Assembly: GCA_900764755.1 (NCBI GenBank)
Contig: CAAFPE010000123.1
Coordinates: 1-54,235 of the forward strand
Reading direction: 5' to 3'
DNA length: 54,235 bases
DNA from: an uncultured Oscillospiraceae bacterium
GTDB taxonomy: Bacteria > Bacillota > Clostridia > Oscillospirales > Oscillospiraceae
In this document: in pieces, positions 1-7,001 of the stretch
Layout of the letters: every line of letters starts with the position of its first letter
Position numbering within the stretch: position 1 is the first letter of the stretch
The notes under the pieces: generated by a model
Databases searched by the model: none
What the model was told of the DNA's origin: nothing
The model's input: only the letters and a program-made list of their open reading frames with translations
Position numbers and translations under genes: made by a program

Positions 1-1
1 C

Positions 2-91
2 CATCGAATGGGAAAAAGCGCGGGGACACAGGCGGAGGATGCGCTGGAGATGAAAAAAATCTATCAGGAGACGCTGTCCGCCCAGGGATAG
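2..91 (+). CDS. C-terminal tail of a truncated or repeat-derived reading frame
   Basis: An open frame runs in from the left edge of the window and stops with TAG at 89-91; the last residues read ALEMKKIYQETLSAQG. The same frame recurs 229 bp downstream (231-314) with a slightly different end (ALEMKRIYREACGS). No domain can be recognised. Because the DNA of both copies is almost identical for about 53 bp, this may be a repeat that supplies C-terminal tails to genes rather than an ordinary gene end. An internal ATG at 8 would give a peptide of only 27 residues without an evident ribosome binding site. Confidence 0.3.
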   Translation, partial: HRMGKSAGTQAEDALEMKKIYQETLSAQG

Positions 92-108
92 AGGCGCTTT
101 CGCAGGGG

Positions 109-241
109 GCCCCATCGCAGATGGGGCGGCGCGTCTGCGCCGAACAAGCATTTTTGCAGAGCAAAAATCTTGGCGGAGGCGGAATTGATTTCCGCCGAGC
201 AGTAAAAAAATGGGCTCCCATTCGATGGGCCATCGAATGGG
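109..241. repeat. Chain of five consecutive small hairpins
   Basis: Perfect inverted repeats follow one another: 109-127 (GCCCCATC, loop GCA), 128-141 (GGCGC, loop GTCT), 150-168 (ATTTTTGC, loop AGA), 178-196 (GGCGGAA, loop TTGAT) and 217-241 (12-bp arms CCCATTCGATGG around one G). The last arm is also the start of the second 53-bp repeat copy. The chain lies between the two direct repeats. Confidence 0.7.
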
Positions 242-301
242 AAAAAGCGCGGGGACACAGGCGGAGGATGCGCTGGAGATGAAGCGGATCTACCGAGAGG
301 C

Positions 302-361
302 TTGTGGGAGTTAGGAGTTAGGAATTAGGAGTTAGGAATTAGGAATTAGGAGTTAGGAATT
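302..361 (+). repeat. Short tandem repeat of the GGA(A/G)TTA type
   Basis: About eight head-to-tail units of GGAGTTA or GGAATTA lie between the repeated tail and the next gene. Related sequence occurs at 14959-14983 and, in reverse complement, at 15056-15092, so this is a dispersed short repeat family in this genome. Confidence 0.8.
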
Positions 362-380
362 GGAGATGGGGAGTGCAGAG

Positions 381-803
381 ATGGACAGGGCCGGACGGGA
401 GCGGGCAATCCGCAACTGGTTTTCTATGTGGCTGGAGGGCAAGGCGGGGGATCTGACGGTGCTGTTTACTTCGGATGTGCAGTATATCGAGAGTTGGGGG
501 CCGGAGTACCGCGGCGTGTCCCAGGTCCGGCATTGGTTCCAAGAGTGGAACACCCGTGGGCGGGTCCTGGTTTGGGAGCTGCGGAGCGTTCTCCACGACG
601 GGGACCGCTCTGTGGCGGAGTGGTATTTCAAAAATGTGGTGGACGGCAGGACAGAGGAATTTGACGGACTATCCCTGATCCACTGGAGCGGAGATGGGAG
701 GATCCGGCGGCTTCAGGAGTTTGGCTGTCAGCTGGATCGGTATAATCCCTACGCAGACGGACCGGAGGCCAGACTTCTGGAGCGGCCGAGCCTGTGGTTT
801 TAG
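381..803 (+). CDS. SnoaL / NTF2-like domain protein
   Basis: A protein of about 140 residues with the cone-like alpha+beta layout of NTF2/SnoaL proteins: an N-terminal helix (RERAIRNWFSMWLEGKAG), then DVQYIESWGPEYRG, a helix around VRHWFQEWN, and strands near VAEWYFKN and FDGLSLIHW. In the family this fold binds small hydrophobic ligands or acts as an isomerase or cyclase; nothing here fixes a substrate. ATG at 381 is preferred because GGGGAG lies 7 bases upstream; ATG 366 is possible, with its ribosome binding site inside the short repeat. The following peptidase gene starts 16 bases after the stop, so they are probably co-transcribed. Confidence 0.7.
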   Translation: MDRAGRERAIRNWFSMWLEGKAGDLTVLFTSDVQYIESWGPEYRGVSQVRHWFQEWNTRGRVLVWELRSVLHDGDRSVAEWYFKNVVDGRTEEFDGLSLIHWSGDGRIRRLQEFGCQLDRYNPYADGPEARLLERPSLWF

Positions 804-819
804 AGAGGAGAGGATCACG

Positions 820-1884
820 ATGGATCATATTGCAAAAATCACCGGCCAGCTGCCGGAGTATGGCCTGGATGCCATGCTGGTCACCAGCGCCCCCGGCGAA
901 CGCTACGCTGTGGGCTTTGAGGGGGAGGGCTGGGTCCTGGTGAGCCGGGACGGGGCCCACTACTCCACCGACGGGCGGTACATCGAGGCGGCCCGGCATC
1001 AGGTGACCGGGGCAGAAATCGTGTTGGCCGAGCGCGGACGGAGCCATCTGGCCCTGGCTCGGGAGGAGATCCAGCGCCGGGGGCTGAAGCGTGTTGGATT
1101 TGAGAGCGGCCGGGTGAGTGCGGATGAGCTGGAGCGCTGGAGGGACGGCCTCCCATGTGAGCTGGTGGCAGCTCAGGGCCTGCTGGATGGACTGCGGGCC
1201 GCCAAGGACGATGAGGAGCTGGCCCGGATGCGCCAGGCCCAGCGTATCACCGACGAGGCGTTTCAGGAGATCCTGAACTTCATCCGCCCGGGGCTGACAG
1301 AGCAGGAGGTGGCCGCCCGGCTGGTGTATGAGCTGCTGCGCCGGGGCGGGCGGAAGGTGTCCTTTGACCCCATTGTAGCCGCGGGGGCCAACGGCTCCAT
1401 ACCCCACGCAGTGCCGGGGGAGATGGTGCTCCAGTCCGGGATGTTTGTGACCATGGACTTCGGCTGTGTCTATGAGGGCTATTGCTCCGATATGACCCGG
1501 ACCGTGGCGGTGGGCCAGCCCACTGAGGAGATGGAGCGGGTCTACCACACGGTGCTGGAGGCCCAGCGGGCGGGGATCTCAGCGGCCCGGGCCGGCGTCA
1601 CAGGCAGTGAGGTGGACTGGGCCGCCCGGCAGGTGATCCAGCAGGCGGGCTATGGGGCGTTCTTCTCCCACAGCTTCGGACACTCCCTGGGCCTGGAGAT
1701 CCACGAGTCTCCCAACGCTTCTTCCAGCGAGCAGAAGGTGCTTCCCGCCGGGGCGGTGATCTCCGCCGAGCCGGGGATCTATCTGCCCGGCCGCTTCGGG
1801 GTGCGGATCGAGGACGTGCTGGTACTGCGTGAGGGGGGCTGTGAGGACATCACCCAGTCGCCGAAAAACCTGATCGTGCTCTGA
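820..1884 (+). CDS. M24 family Xaa-Pro aminopeptidase
   Basis: A 354-residue two-domain metallopeptidase that removes N-terminal residues preceding proline, acting in the cytoplasm. Residues 1-120 form the creatinase N-terminal domain (LVTSAPGERYAVGF). The pita-bread catalytic domain follows, with the metal ligands visible as MDFGCVYEGYCSDMTRT (two Asp), HSFGHSLGLEIHE (His), AEPGIYL (Glu) and RIEDVL (Glu). Length fits short Clostridial PepP/PepQ-type enzymes. ATG 820 follows GAGAGGAG; the open frame continues upstream to 694 but overlaps the previous gene. It precedes efp, a common neighbour in Firmicutes, which fits a role in recycling proline peptides. Confidence 0.92.
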   Translation: MDHIAKITGQLPEYGLDAMLVTSAPGERYAVGFEGEGWVLVSRDGAHYSTDGRYIEAARHQVTGAEIVLAERGRSHLALAREEIQRRGLKRVGFESGRVSADELERWRDGLPCELVAAQGLLDGLRAAKDDEELARMRQAQRITDEAFQEILNFIRPGLTEQEVAARLVYELLRRGGRKVSFDPIVAAGANGSIPHAVPGEMVLQSGMFVTMDFGCVYEGYCSDMTRTVAVGQPTEEMERVYHTVLEAQRAGISAARAGVTGSEVDWAARQVIQQAGYGAFFSHSFGHSLGLEIHESPNASSSEQKVLPAGAVISAEPGIYLPGRFGVRIEDVLVLREGGCEDITQSPKNLIVL

Positions 1885-1975
1885 TTTCCCGTATATTTTC
1901 TGAAACCCCCTTGTCAAACGGGGGAAAAAAGGGTAAAATGAATCAGTTCATTAAAAACAATGGAGGATGATTCCT

Positions 1976-2545
1976 ATGGCAATGATTTCCGCCAGTGATT
2001 TCCGCAACGGCGTGACCTTTGAGATGGACGGCAAGGTCATGCAGGTCGTCGAGTTCCAGCACGTCAAGCCCGGTAAGGGCGCCGCCTTCGTCCGCACCAA
2101 GATGAAGAACATCATCACCGGCGGTGTGACGGAGACCTCCTTCAACCCCACTGCCAAGTTCGAGCAGGCCTTCGTGGAGCGCAAGGACATGGAGTACAGC
2201 TATAACGACGGCGATCTGTACTACTTCATGGATATGGAGACCTTTGATATGCTGCCCATCAGCAAGGATCTGCTGGGCGACGCCTTCCGCTTTGTGAAGG
2301 AAAACATGAGCTGCAAGGTCATGTCCTACAAGGGCAGCGTGTTCGGCGTGGAGCCCCCCAACTTTGTGGATCTGGAGGTCACTGAGACCGATCCCGGCTT
2401 CAAGGGCGACACCGCCACCAACGTGACCAAGCCCGCCATCGTGGAGACTGGGGCCGAGATCAAGGTCCCCCTGTTCATCAACCCCGGCGACAAGATCAAG
2501 ATCGACACCCGCACCGGCGAATACCTGGAGCGCTGCAAGGGCTGA
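1976..2545 (+). CDS. efp: Elongation factor P
   Basis: A 189-residue translation factor that binds between the P and E sites of the ribosome and rescues stalling at polyproline stretches. The KOW-like N-terminal domain carries the tip loop HVKPGKGAAFVR, whose lysine is the modified residue in the family; two OB-type domains follow and the end GDKIKIDTRTGEY is typical. ATG 1976 is chosen because GGAGG (1962-1966) is 9 bases upstream, while ATG 1967 directly abuts the GGAGG. It follows the M24 peptidase by about 90 bases, with a TTAAAAACAATGG stretch before the ribosome binding site. Confidence 0.97.
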   Translation: MAMISASDFRNGVTFEMDGKVMQVVEFQHVKPGKGAAFVRTKMKNIITGGVTETSFNPTAKFEQAFVERKDMEYSYNDGDLYYFMDMETFDMLPISKDLLGDAFRFVKENMSCKVMSYKGSVFGVEPPNFVDLEVTETDPGFKGDTATNVTKPAIVETGAEIKVPLFINPGDKIKIDTRTGEYLERCKG

Positions 2546-2569
2546 GTTCAGCTTCGCAGTACCTGAAAT

Positions 2570-2752
2570 TGCCGAAGCGAAACGAGGGTCTGCGTGAGGT
2601 TTTTTGCCCCGGTTCTTTCGGGAGGGCAGGGGCCGGCAGGATATAGAGCAGCTGATCTCAGCTGTACGGTATCCAAAGCTGTCGAGGCGAAACGAAGTTT
2701 CGCATAAAGTTCTTTGTTCCGCTTTCTTACAAGAAAGCGGAGAGAAACCTGT
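2570..2752 (+). repeat. Two tandem copies of a hairpin-bearing intergenic repeat
   Basis: The 242 bases between efp and the next gene contain two related blocks, about 2572-2625 and 2675-2752. Each begins GAAGCGAAACGA or GAGGCGAAACGA and leads through TTTTTTGCC / TTCTTTGTTCC into a hairpin. The second hairpin (CCGCTTTCTT AC AAGAAAGCGG) is perfect; the first (CCCCGGTTCTTTCGGG region) is eroded. It is a non-coding repeat and may act as a terminator or processing signal. Confidence 0.55.
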
Positions 2753-2787
2753 TTGTAGAGAGGCTTCGCCTCAGAAAGGAGCAAGTT

Positions 2788-3183
2788 ATGACCATTTCCG
2801 AGAAAGTCGCCTATTTGAAGGGCCTGGCAGAGGGCCTGAATCTGGACGTGGACAAGTCCAAGGAGGGCAAGCTCATCTCCGTGATGATCGGGATCCTGGA
2901 GGAGATCGGTCTGTCCATCGAGGATCTGGAGGAGAACGCTCTGGCTCTGGGCGAGGAGATCGACGTTCTCTCCGATGACCTGGCTGATGTGGAGTCCGTG
3001 GTGTTCGACGAGGACGAGGACGACGGGGACTACTTCGAGGTGGAGTGCCCCAACTGTGAGGAGCCCATCCTCATCGATGACGAGGCCCTGGCGGCCGGCG
3101 AGGTGCAGTGTCCCAACTGCGAGACCCGCTTTGCCCTGGACCTGAGCGACGACACGGTGGACGCTGACGAGGACGCAGAGTGA
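2788..3183 (+). CDS. CD1247 N-terminal domain / zinc-ribbon protein
   Basis: A 131-residue acidic protein. The first 70 residues are a helical module (SEKVAYLKGLAEGLNLD, GKLISVMIGILEEIGLS) matching what is called the CD1247 N-terminal domain in Clostridia. Residues 89-118 form a zinc ribbon with two CPNC knuckles (VECPNCEEP and VQCPNCETR), and the protein ends in an Asp/Glu-rich tail. The function is unknown; the layout suggests a small cytoplasmic regulatory or RNA/protein-binding factor. AAAGGAG precedes ATG 2788. The gene sits downstream of efp, separated by repeated hairpin DNA. Confidence 0.85.
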   Translation: MTISEKVAYLKGLAEGLNLDVDKSKEGKLISVMIGILEEIGLSIEDLEENALALGEEIDVLSDDLADVESVVFDEDEDDGDYFEVECPNCEEPILIDDEALAAGEVQCPNCETRFALDLSDDTVDADEDAE

Positions 3184-3215
3184 TCCAATACGGACTCCGG
3201 TCAGCAATAAAAACT

Positions 3216-3955
3216 CCCCCGGCACAGCAGTGAACTTTGAACCGCCCCAGATTGTGCGGACGGTATAAAAAAGAGCCCCTGATAGGAAGTATTAAAATTT
3301 AGGTGGAGAGGCGCCGCACCAGCGGCGCCTCTCCAGTCTTTCACTGGATGCGCTCATAGCTGTAAAATGGATATAGTGGTCAATCATTTCGTTGGCTTCG
3401 GAGAAGATTTCCGGCTTGTGTCAGTAAATACACTCCGTTTTGAGGATGGTGTCCAGCGCCAGGTTTACCGTCTGCTGCGTACCTGTCTTGCAGGCGGCGG
3501 AAAAGGCGCGGCAGCTGCTTCTGGATACTCCATTCTGTGACGGTATATGACGTGGTATTTGACCTTTGCCATCACTTCCTTCCTATGAAGTGCAGAAAAT
3601 CCCGCAGGCTTGTTTTCCATCCTTAACCGATGGATCTTGTATGCCTGCTCCGAAACAATGTCTCTGGGTGCAGCATATTTCCTCAGCCGTCCCCTGGAAC
3701 GTGGAGGGATGCCGGCTGCCAACCTCCGTCCTTTTCTCCGCTCACGCTTAAGAAGGCCTTTTATCACCTGCTTATCCCGAAAGTTGTAGTATTCTGCAGC
3801 CTCCCGCCGGGTGTTCCCCTCGGCCAGCAGTGCCTGAACGTGTGTATATTTCCCTTTCTTCATGACAAGGCCCCCTGATGCAGTCTATTTTCCTGCATCA
3901 GGGGGCCTTTTGTCATGGTTCAATTTTACTGGAACTGTTCACTCCGCACCGGGGG
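3216..3955 (-). mobile_element. Decayed IS3-type insertion sequence, copy 1
   Basis: Imperfect terminal inverted repeats frame this 740-bp stretch: CCCCCGGCACAGCAGTGAAC at 3216-3235 and, read on the other strand, CCCCCGGTGCGGAGTGAAC at about 3937-3955. Inside is a shortened transposase frame on the minus strand. Hairpins lie near both ends (GGAGAGGCGCC...GGCGCCTCTCC around 3305-3333; GGCCCCCTGATGCAG...CTGCATCAGGGGGCC around 3870-3910). The same termini recur at 25178-25516 in the opposite orientation. No clear target duplication was found. Confidence 0.8.
3465..3863 (-). pseudogene. Truncated IS3-family transposase (OrfA start fused to OrfB fragment)
   Basis: The first 45 residues match the OrfA helix-turn-helix of IS3-type transposases (MKKGKYTHVQALLAEGNT, RREAAEYYNFRDKQVIKGLL). 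Around residues 95-112 the text changes to an OrfB-like start (AKVKYHVIYRHRMEYP), and then runs into a low-complexity tail (AAAAPFPPPARQ) that no longer resembles a transposase. The DDE catalytic domain is absent, so it cannot be active. Coding reads leftward within the IS ends. The matching start of this frame is also seen, frameshifted, in the second copy near 25269. Confidence 0.8.
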
Positions 3956-3982
3956 GCCGTTCATTCCACTGTTCTGTCTGAC

Positions 3983-4153
3983 TTACTCCTCGTAGTCCTC
4001 ATACTCTGAGGAGCAGGCTCTCTGCTGGATCCGGGCCTTGGCGCAGCCACCCAGCTCGCTCAGCTTATCCCAATAGGCGATCACAGCACACACCGCAGCC
4101 GCGGCCGCCAGAGACAGGGCTACGATCTTCAGCACAAAACGCGCAACTTTCAT
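3983..4153 (-). CDS. Small single-pass membrane protein
   Basis: A 56-residue protein with one hydrophobic segment (FVLKIVALSLAAAAAVCAVIAYW, residues 6-28) after a short basic start and an acidic, tyrosine-rich tail (SSEYEDYEE). The tail has two cysteines (GGCAK and RACSS). The inferred topology is an N-terminal anchor with the tail in the cytoplasm or outside. ATG 4153 is preferred, since GGAGG lies 8 bases upstream; an in-frame upstream ATG at 4171 would include the ribosome binding site. It is transcribed in the same direction as ychF but 190 bases downstream of it. No family is recognised. Confidence 0.6.
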   Translation of the reverse strand: MKVARFVLKIVALSLAAAAAVCAVIAYWDKLSELGGCAKARIQQRACSSEYEDYEE

Positions 4154-4260
4154 AGATGGAACCTCCTTCATCTTCTTCGGTTGTCCATAGTGTACATGAT
4201 TTCGAAAGAAATTACAATCATTTTATGGGATTTTCCCTCGTCCGCTTTGCGGGGAATTGA

Positions 4261-4276
4261 CGCGCCAAAAGGCGCG
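4261..4276. other. Short perfect hairpin between ychF and the small membrane gene
   Basis: CGCGCC AAAA GGCGCG forms a 6-bp perfect stem about 65 bases after the ychF stop. There is no run of T after it on the minus strand, so a terminator role is only possible. Confidence 0.35.
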
Positions 4277-4340
4277 GGCCGCTTCGCTCCCATGTGGTCC
4301 AGCCGGATGTCCCTCCGTTCACCAGCAGGAAACAGACCCC

Positions 4341-5429
4341 TTACACATTGAAGCGGAACAAGATAATATCCCCATCCTGAACCACATATTCCTTGCCCTC
4401 GGAGCGGATCAGGCCCTTTTCCCGGGCGGCAGCCATGGTGCCGCAGGCCATCAGATCCTCATAGGACACCACCTCAGCCCGGATAAAGCCCCGCTCAAAA
4501 TCAGAGTGGATCTTCCCGGCGGCCTGAGGGGCCTTGGTGCCCTTTGTGATGGTCCAGGCCCGGCACTCGTCCTCACCGGAGGTGAGGTAGGAGATCAGCC
4601 CCAGCAGGGTATAGCTGGCCTTCACCAGCCGGTCCAGGCCCGATTCCGCCACACCCAGGTCGTCCAGGAACATTTTCTTCTCCTCGCCGTCCAGCTCGGC
4701 GATCTCCGCCTCCAGCTTGGCGCATACGGGGATGACCTGGGCGCCCTGCTCCTTGGCCCGCTGCTCCACCTGCTTATAATAGCCCACGCTCTCCGGGTCG
4801 GAGAAGCCGTCCTCATCCAGGTTAGCGGCATAGATCACCGGCTTCAGAGACAGCAGTTCGCAGTCGGGATACTCCGCAGCAATGTCCACCTCCTCATAGG
4901 AGCGGGCGGACTTGCCGTCATTGAGCCAATCCCGCAGCCCCTCGAAGTCGGCGGCCTCTTGAAGGAACTTCTTGTCCCCCTTGGCGGCCTTCTTCGCCTT
5001 GTCGATGCGGCGCTCCACCATCTCCAGGTCGGCCATGACCAGCTCCAGGTCGATGGTGTCGATGTCCCGGATGGGATCGGTGGAACCCTCCACATGGATC
5101 ACATTGTCGTCGTCAAAACAGCGTACTACATGGACGATGGCGTCGGTCATGCGGATGTTGCCCAAAAACTTGTTGCCCAGGCCCTCGCCCTTGCTGGCTC
5201 CCTTCACAAGTCCGGCAATGTCCACGAACTCAATGACCGCCGGAGTGGTTTTCTTCGGGTGGTACATCTCAGAAAGCTTGTCCAGCCGGTAGTCAGGAAC
5301 GGCCACCATGCCCACGTTCGGATCGATGGTGCAGAAGGGGTAGTTTGCGCTCTCCGCGCCGGCGTTTGTGATGGCGTTGAACAGGGTGCTCTTGCCCACG
5401 TTGGGCAGACCCACGATACCTAATTTCAT
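4341..5429 (-). CDS. ychF: Redox-regulated ribosome-associated ATPase YchF (OLA1 family)
   Basis: A 362-residue Obg-family P-loop protein, of the usual family length. It starts KLGIVGLPNVGKSTLFNAIT (Walker A GLPNVGKST), has DIAGLVKGASKGEGLGN (G3/switch II) and NMxE-type recognition replaced as is normal for this ATP-preferring family (VIYAANLDED). It ends with the TGS-like domain (GKIHSDFERGFIRAEV, YVVQDGDIILFRF). In other bacteria it binds ribosomes and dampens stress responses. The start ATG and first codons are the attachment site of the adjacent integrative element, whose left end now provides the ribosome binding site (AAAGGAG, 12 bases upstream). Confidence 0.97.
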   Translation of the reverse strand: MKLGIVGLPNVGKSTLFNAITNAGAESANYPFCTIDPNVGMVAVPDYRLDKLSEMYHPKKTTPAVIEFVDIAGLVKGASKGEGLGNKFLGNIRMTDAIVHVVRCFDDDNVIHVEGSTDPIRDIDTIDLELVMADLEMVERRIDKAKKAAKGDKKFLQEAADFEGLRDWLNDGKSARSYEEVDIAAEYPDCELLSLKPVIYAANLDEDGFSDPESVGYYKQVEQRAKEQGAQVIPVCAKLEAEIAELDGEEKKMFLDDLGVAESGLDRLVKASYTLLGLISYLTSGEDECRAWTITKGTKAPQAAGKIHSDFERGFIRAEVVSYEDLMACGTMAAAREKGLIRSEGKEYVVQDGDIILFRFNV

Positions 5430-5430
5430 A
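5414..5430. other. attL core (17-bp direct repeat in ychF start)
   Basis: CGATACCTAATTTCATA, identical to 12906-12922. Read on the minus strand it is the ychF ATG and the following codons (MKLGI), so the ychF frame is unbroken. Element DNA to the right carries a copy-like AAAGGAGATGC ribosome binding site. Confidence 0.85.
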
Positions 5431-5483
5431 TTTGCTTGCATCTCCTTTATTTCCAAGGGTTTTAGCGGTTCGTAACGGCCTCT

Positions 5484-5516
5484 ACTGTACCATTACTGTA
5501 CCATTACTGTACCATT
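5484..5516 (+). repeat. Three tandem 11-bp repeats, probable integrase arm sites
   Basis: ACTGTACCATT occurs three times without gaps (5484-5494, 5495-5505, 5506-5516), overlapping the 3' end of the integrase gene. Two similar units in the same direction lie near the other end of the element (12757-12778). This pairing fits arm-type binding sites of a Tn916-like integrase. Confidence 0.7.
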
Positions 5517-6698
5517 TTGTATTTTCTGATTCTGCTCAAACTGTAAGACGGCCTTTGACATGGAATCATCAGTTACATGAACGTACCTGTCCATGGTTGT
5601 CTTGATGCTCGCATGACCAAGCAGCTTTTGCAGTACCTTTGGCTGCATCCCGCTCTCAATCGCTCTGGTAGCGTAAGTGTGCCGCAGAGCGTGCATACAG
5701 AATCGCTTGATTCCTGCCTCGTCGCACAGCTTGTATAAGTGGGTATCATAAGAACTGTTTTTGGCTGGTTCTCCTGTTCTCCAATTTATGAAAACAAGAT
5801 CACGCATCACAAGATTTGCTTTCACTCCGGTACGCCGATCCATGTACTCTAAAGTCTGATCCAACAGGGGCGATTCCTTCCTCTTGCACGCTTTCGCCTG
5901 CACCTCTTGAAGAATCTCATAAGCACGATTCGTCAACGGAATGGTACGATAGCTTTGCTGTGTCTTTGGAGGGCCAGCCCGCCAGAACTTTTGATTATGT
6001 CGGTATTCCAGAGTTTTGTTGATCGTCAGCGTCCGTTTCTTCCAGTCGATGGCATCCCATGTCAAACCAACCAGCTCGCCGGTACGCAATCCTGTTTCCA
6101 GAATCAACGCATATTGAGCATAATTGTGTGACCGTTTTGCCACTTCCAGAAATTTCTGCTGTTCTTCCACCGTTAGAAACTTGATGTCATCCACAGCACG
6201 AACAGGCTTTGTGTATCTTACACCATTCATGGGGTGTTTGGCAATCAAATCATTCATAACCGCTGATCGAAACATGGTTCCCATGGCGATATACGCTTGT
6301 CGAATCGTAGACCCCGCATAACCATCTTCCATTTTATTCAAAACCATTTTGCAATGCATTGGCTTGACTGCTTCCAAACGCATACCGCCAATCACAGGCT
6401 GAATATTGCGTTTATATCTTTCGCGGTAATTTCTCCGGGTATTGGGAGCCAAATCACCAACGATATTTTCAATCCAATACTCAAACCATGCATCCACTGT
6501 CATGTCCGATGGAACATATAGATTATCATACTTGTCTGCATATTTTGCATCTTCCAACCAATTACGTGCTTCTGGCAGTGTAGAAAAACATTTTACGGTC
6601 CGCTTGCCCTGTTTATTCACAAATCTTGCGCTGTATAAACCGTCCTTTCTCTGGCAGATACCCTTGCCACATTCTTTGCCTTTCAGGCTCTTGCCCAT
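5493..6698 (-). CDS. int: Tyrosine recombinase, Tn916-type integrase
   Basis: A 401-residue site-specific recombinase that should integrate and excise the element at ychF. The N-terminal part (residues 1-60) resembles the arm-binding AP2-like domain (GICQRKDGLYSARFVNKQGK), followed by the SAM-like core-binding domain (APNTRRNYRERYKRNIQPVI). The catalytic domain has Arg in ETGLRTGELVGL, HxxR in MHALRHTYATRA and the nucleophile Tyr in LLGHASIKTTMDRYVHV. The start follows GAAAGGAG. The 3' end overlaps repeats ACTGTACCATT, probably its own arm sites, and the stop lies about 60 bases from attL. Confidence 0.96.
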   Translation of the reverse strand: MGKSLKGKECGKGICQRKDGLYSARFVNKQGKRTVKCFSTLPEARNWLEDAKYADKYDNLYVPSDMTVDAWFEYWIENIVGDLAPNTRRNYRERYKRNIQPVIGGMRLEAVKPMHCKMVLNKMEDGYAGSTIRQAYIAMGTMFRSAVMNDLIAKHPMNGVRYTKPVRAVDDIKFLTVEEQQKFLEVAKRSHNYAQYALILETGLRTGELVGLTWDAIDWKKRTLTINKTLEYRHNQKFWRAGPPKTQQSYRTIPLTNRAYEILQEVQAKACKRKESPLLDQTLEYMDRRTGVKANLVMRDLVFINWRTGEPAKNSSYDTHLYKLCDEAGIKRFCMHALRHTYATRAIESGMQPKVLQKLLGHASIKTTMDRYVHVTDDSMSKAVLQFEQNQKIQNGTVMVQ

Positions 6699-6714
6699 GA
6701 TTGAACTCCTTTCC

Positions 6715-6781
6715 CGCTATGAGAAAGAAGCCCATGCAACAACTTTAATTGTAGCATAAGGGCTTCTATTTCTCAATAGCG
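6715..6781. repeat. Long imperfect inverted repeat between xis and int
   Basis: Arms CGCTATgAGAAAgAAGCCC (6715-6733) and GGGCTTcTATTTCTcAATAGCG (6760-6781), with GC-to-GC pairing of TGC/GCA next to the loop, can fold into a stem of roughly 22 bp. It sits directly upstream of the int ribosome binding site and may attenuate transcription from xis into int. Confidence 0.6.
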
Positions 6782-6789
6782 AAGTATAT

Positions 6790-6987
6790 TTAAATCATCA
6801 GCTTGCCGCTGATAAACTGCTCAAACTCCTTACGCTTGACCAGTTTCTTCGTCCCGACAAAGAGAACAAAGGGACAATTTGGGGAGCGAAGCATACTGTC
6901 GATCTTGTTGATGCCGATGTTTGAATACTCCGCAGCTTCTCTGATTGTCAGCGTCATTTTTAGATGGATTGGTACTGAGGTTTCCAT
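6790..6987 (-). CDS. xis: Excisionase (Tn916 Xis-like, MerR-fold HTH)
   Basis: A 65-residue protein of the winged-helix excisionase family. The body has the pattern LTIREAAEYSNIGINKIDSML (helix-turn-helix) and ends FVGTKKLVKRKEFEQFISG, the usual wing and C-terminal helix. Such proteins bend att DNA and tip the integrase toward excision. It is encoded just upstream of int on the same strand, 91 bases apart, with a long inverted repeat between them. The start has GGGGGTGA upstream. Confidence 0.85.
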   Translation of the reverse strand: METSVPIHLKMTLTIREAAEYSNIGINKIDSMLRSPNCPFVLFVGTKKLVKRKEFEQFISGKLMI

Positions 6988-7001
6988 GCAGTCACCCCCA
7001 T

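Larger units (their letters stand above)
1..314 (+). repeat. Direct repeat of about 53 bp with a 229-bp period
   Basis: Positions 1-53 and 230-282 are nearly identical (both begin CCATCGAATGGGAAAAAGCG and include GCGCTGGAGATGAA). After the shared part the copies drift but still encode similar peptide ends (KKIYQETLSAQG and KRIYREACGS). The DNA between them is packed with hairpins. The left boundary of the first copy lies outside the window. Confidence 0.75.

Noticed and set aside
302..361. CRISPR-like reading of the GGAATTAGG repeats
   Set aside because: There are no spacers; it is a simple tandem short repeat.
628..1548. A 306-codon minus-strand frame opposite the M24 peptidase
   Set aside because: It is the reverse-frame shadow of a peptidase with complete metal ligands.
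4257..5423. A 388-codon plus-strand frame opposite ychF
   Set aside because: It is antisense to ychF, which has every expected motif.
5484..5516. CRISPR-like reading of the three ACTGTACCATT repeats
   Set aside because: The repeats are contiguous with no spacers and only 11 bp long; arm-type integrase sites fit better.
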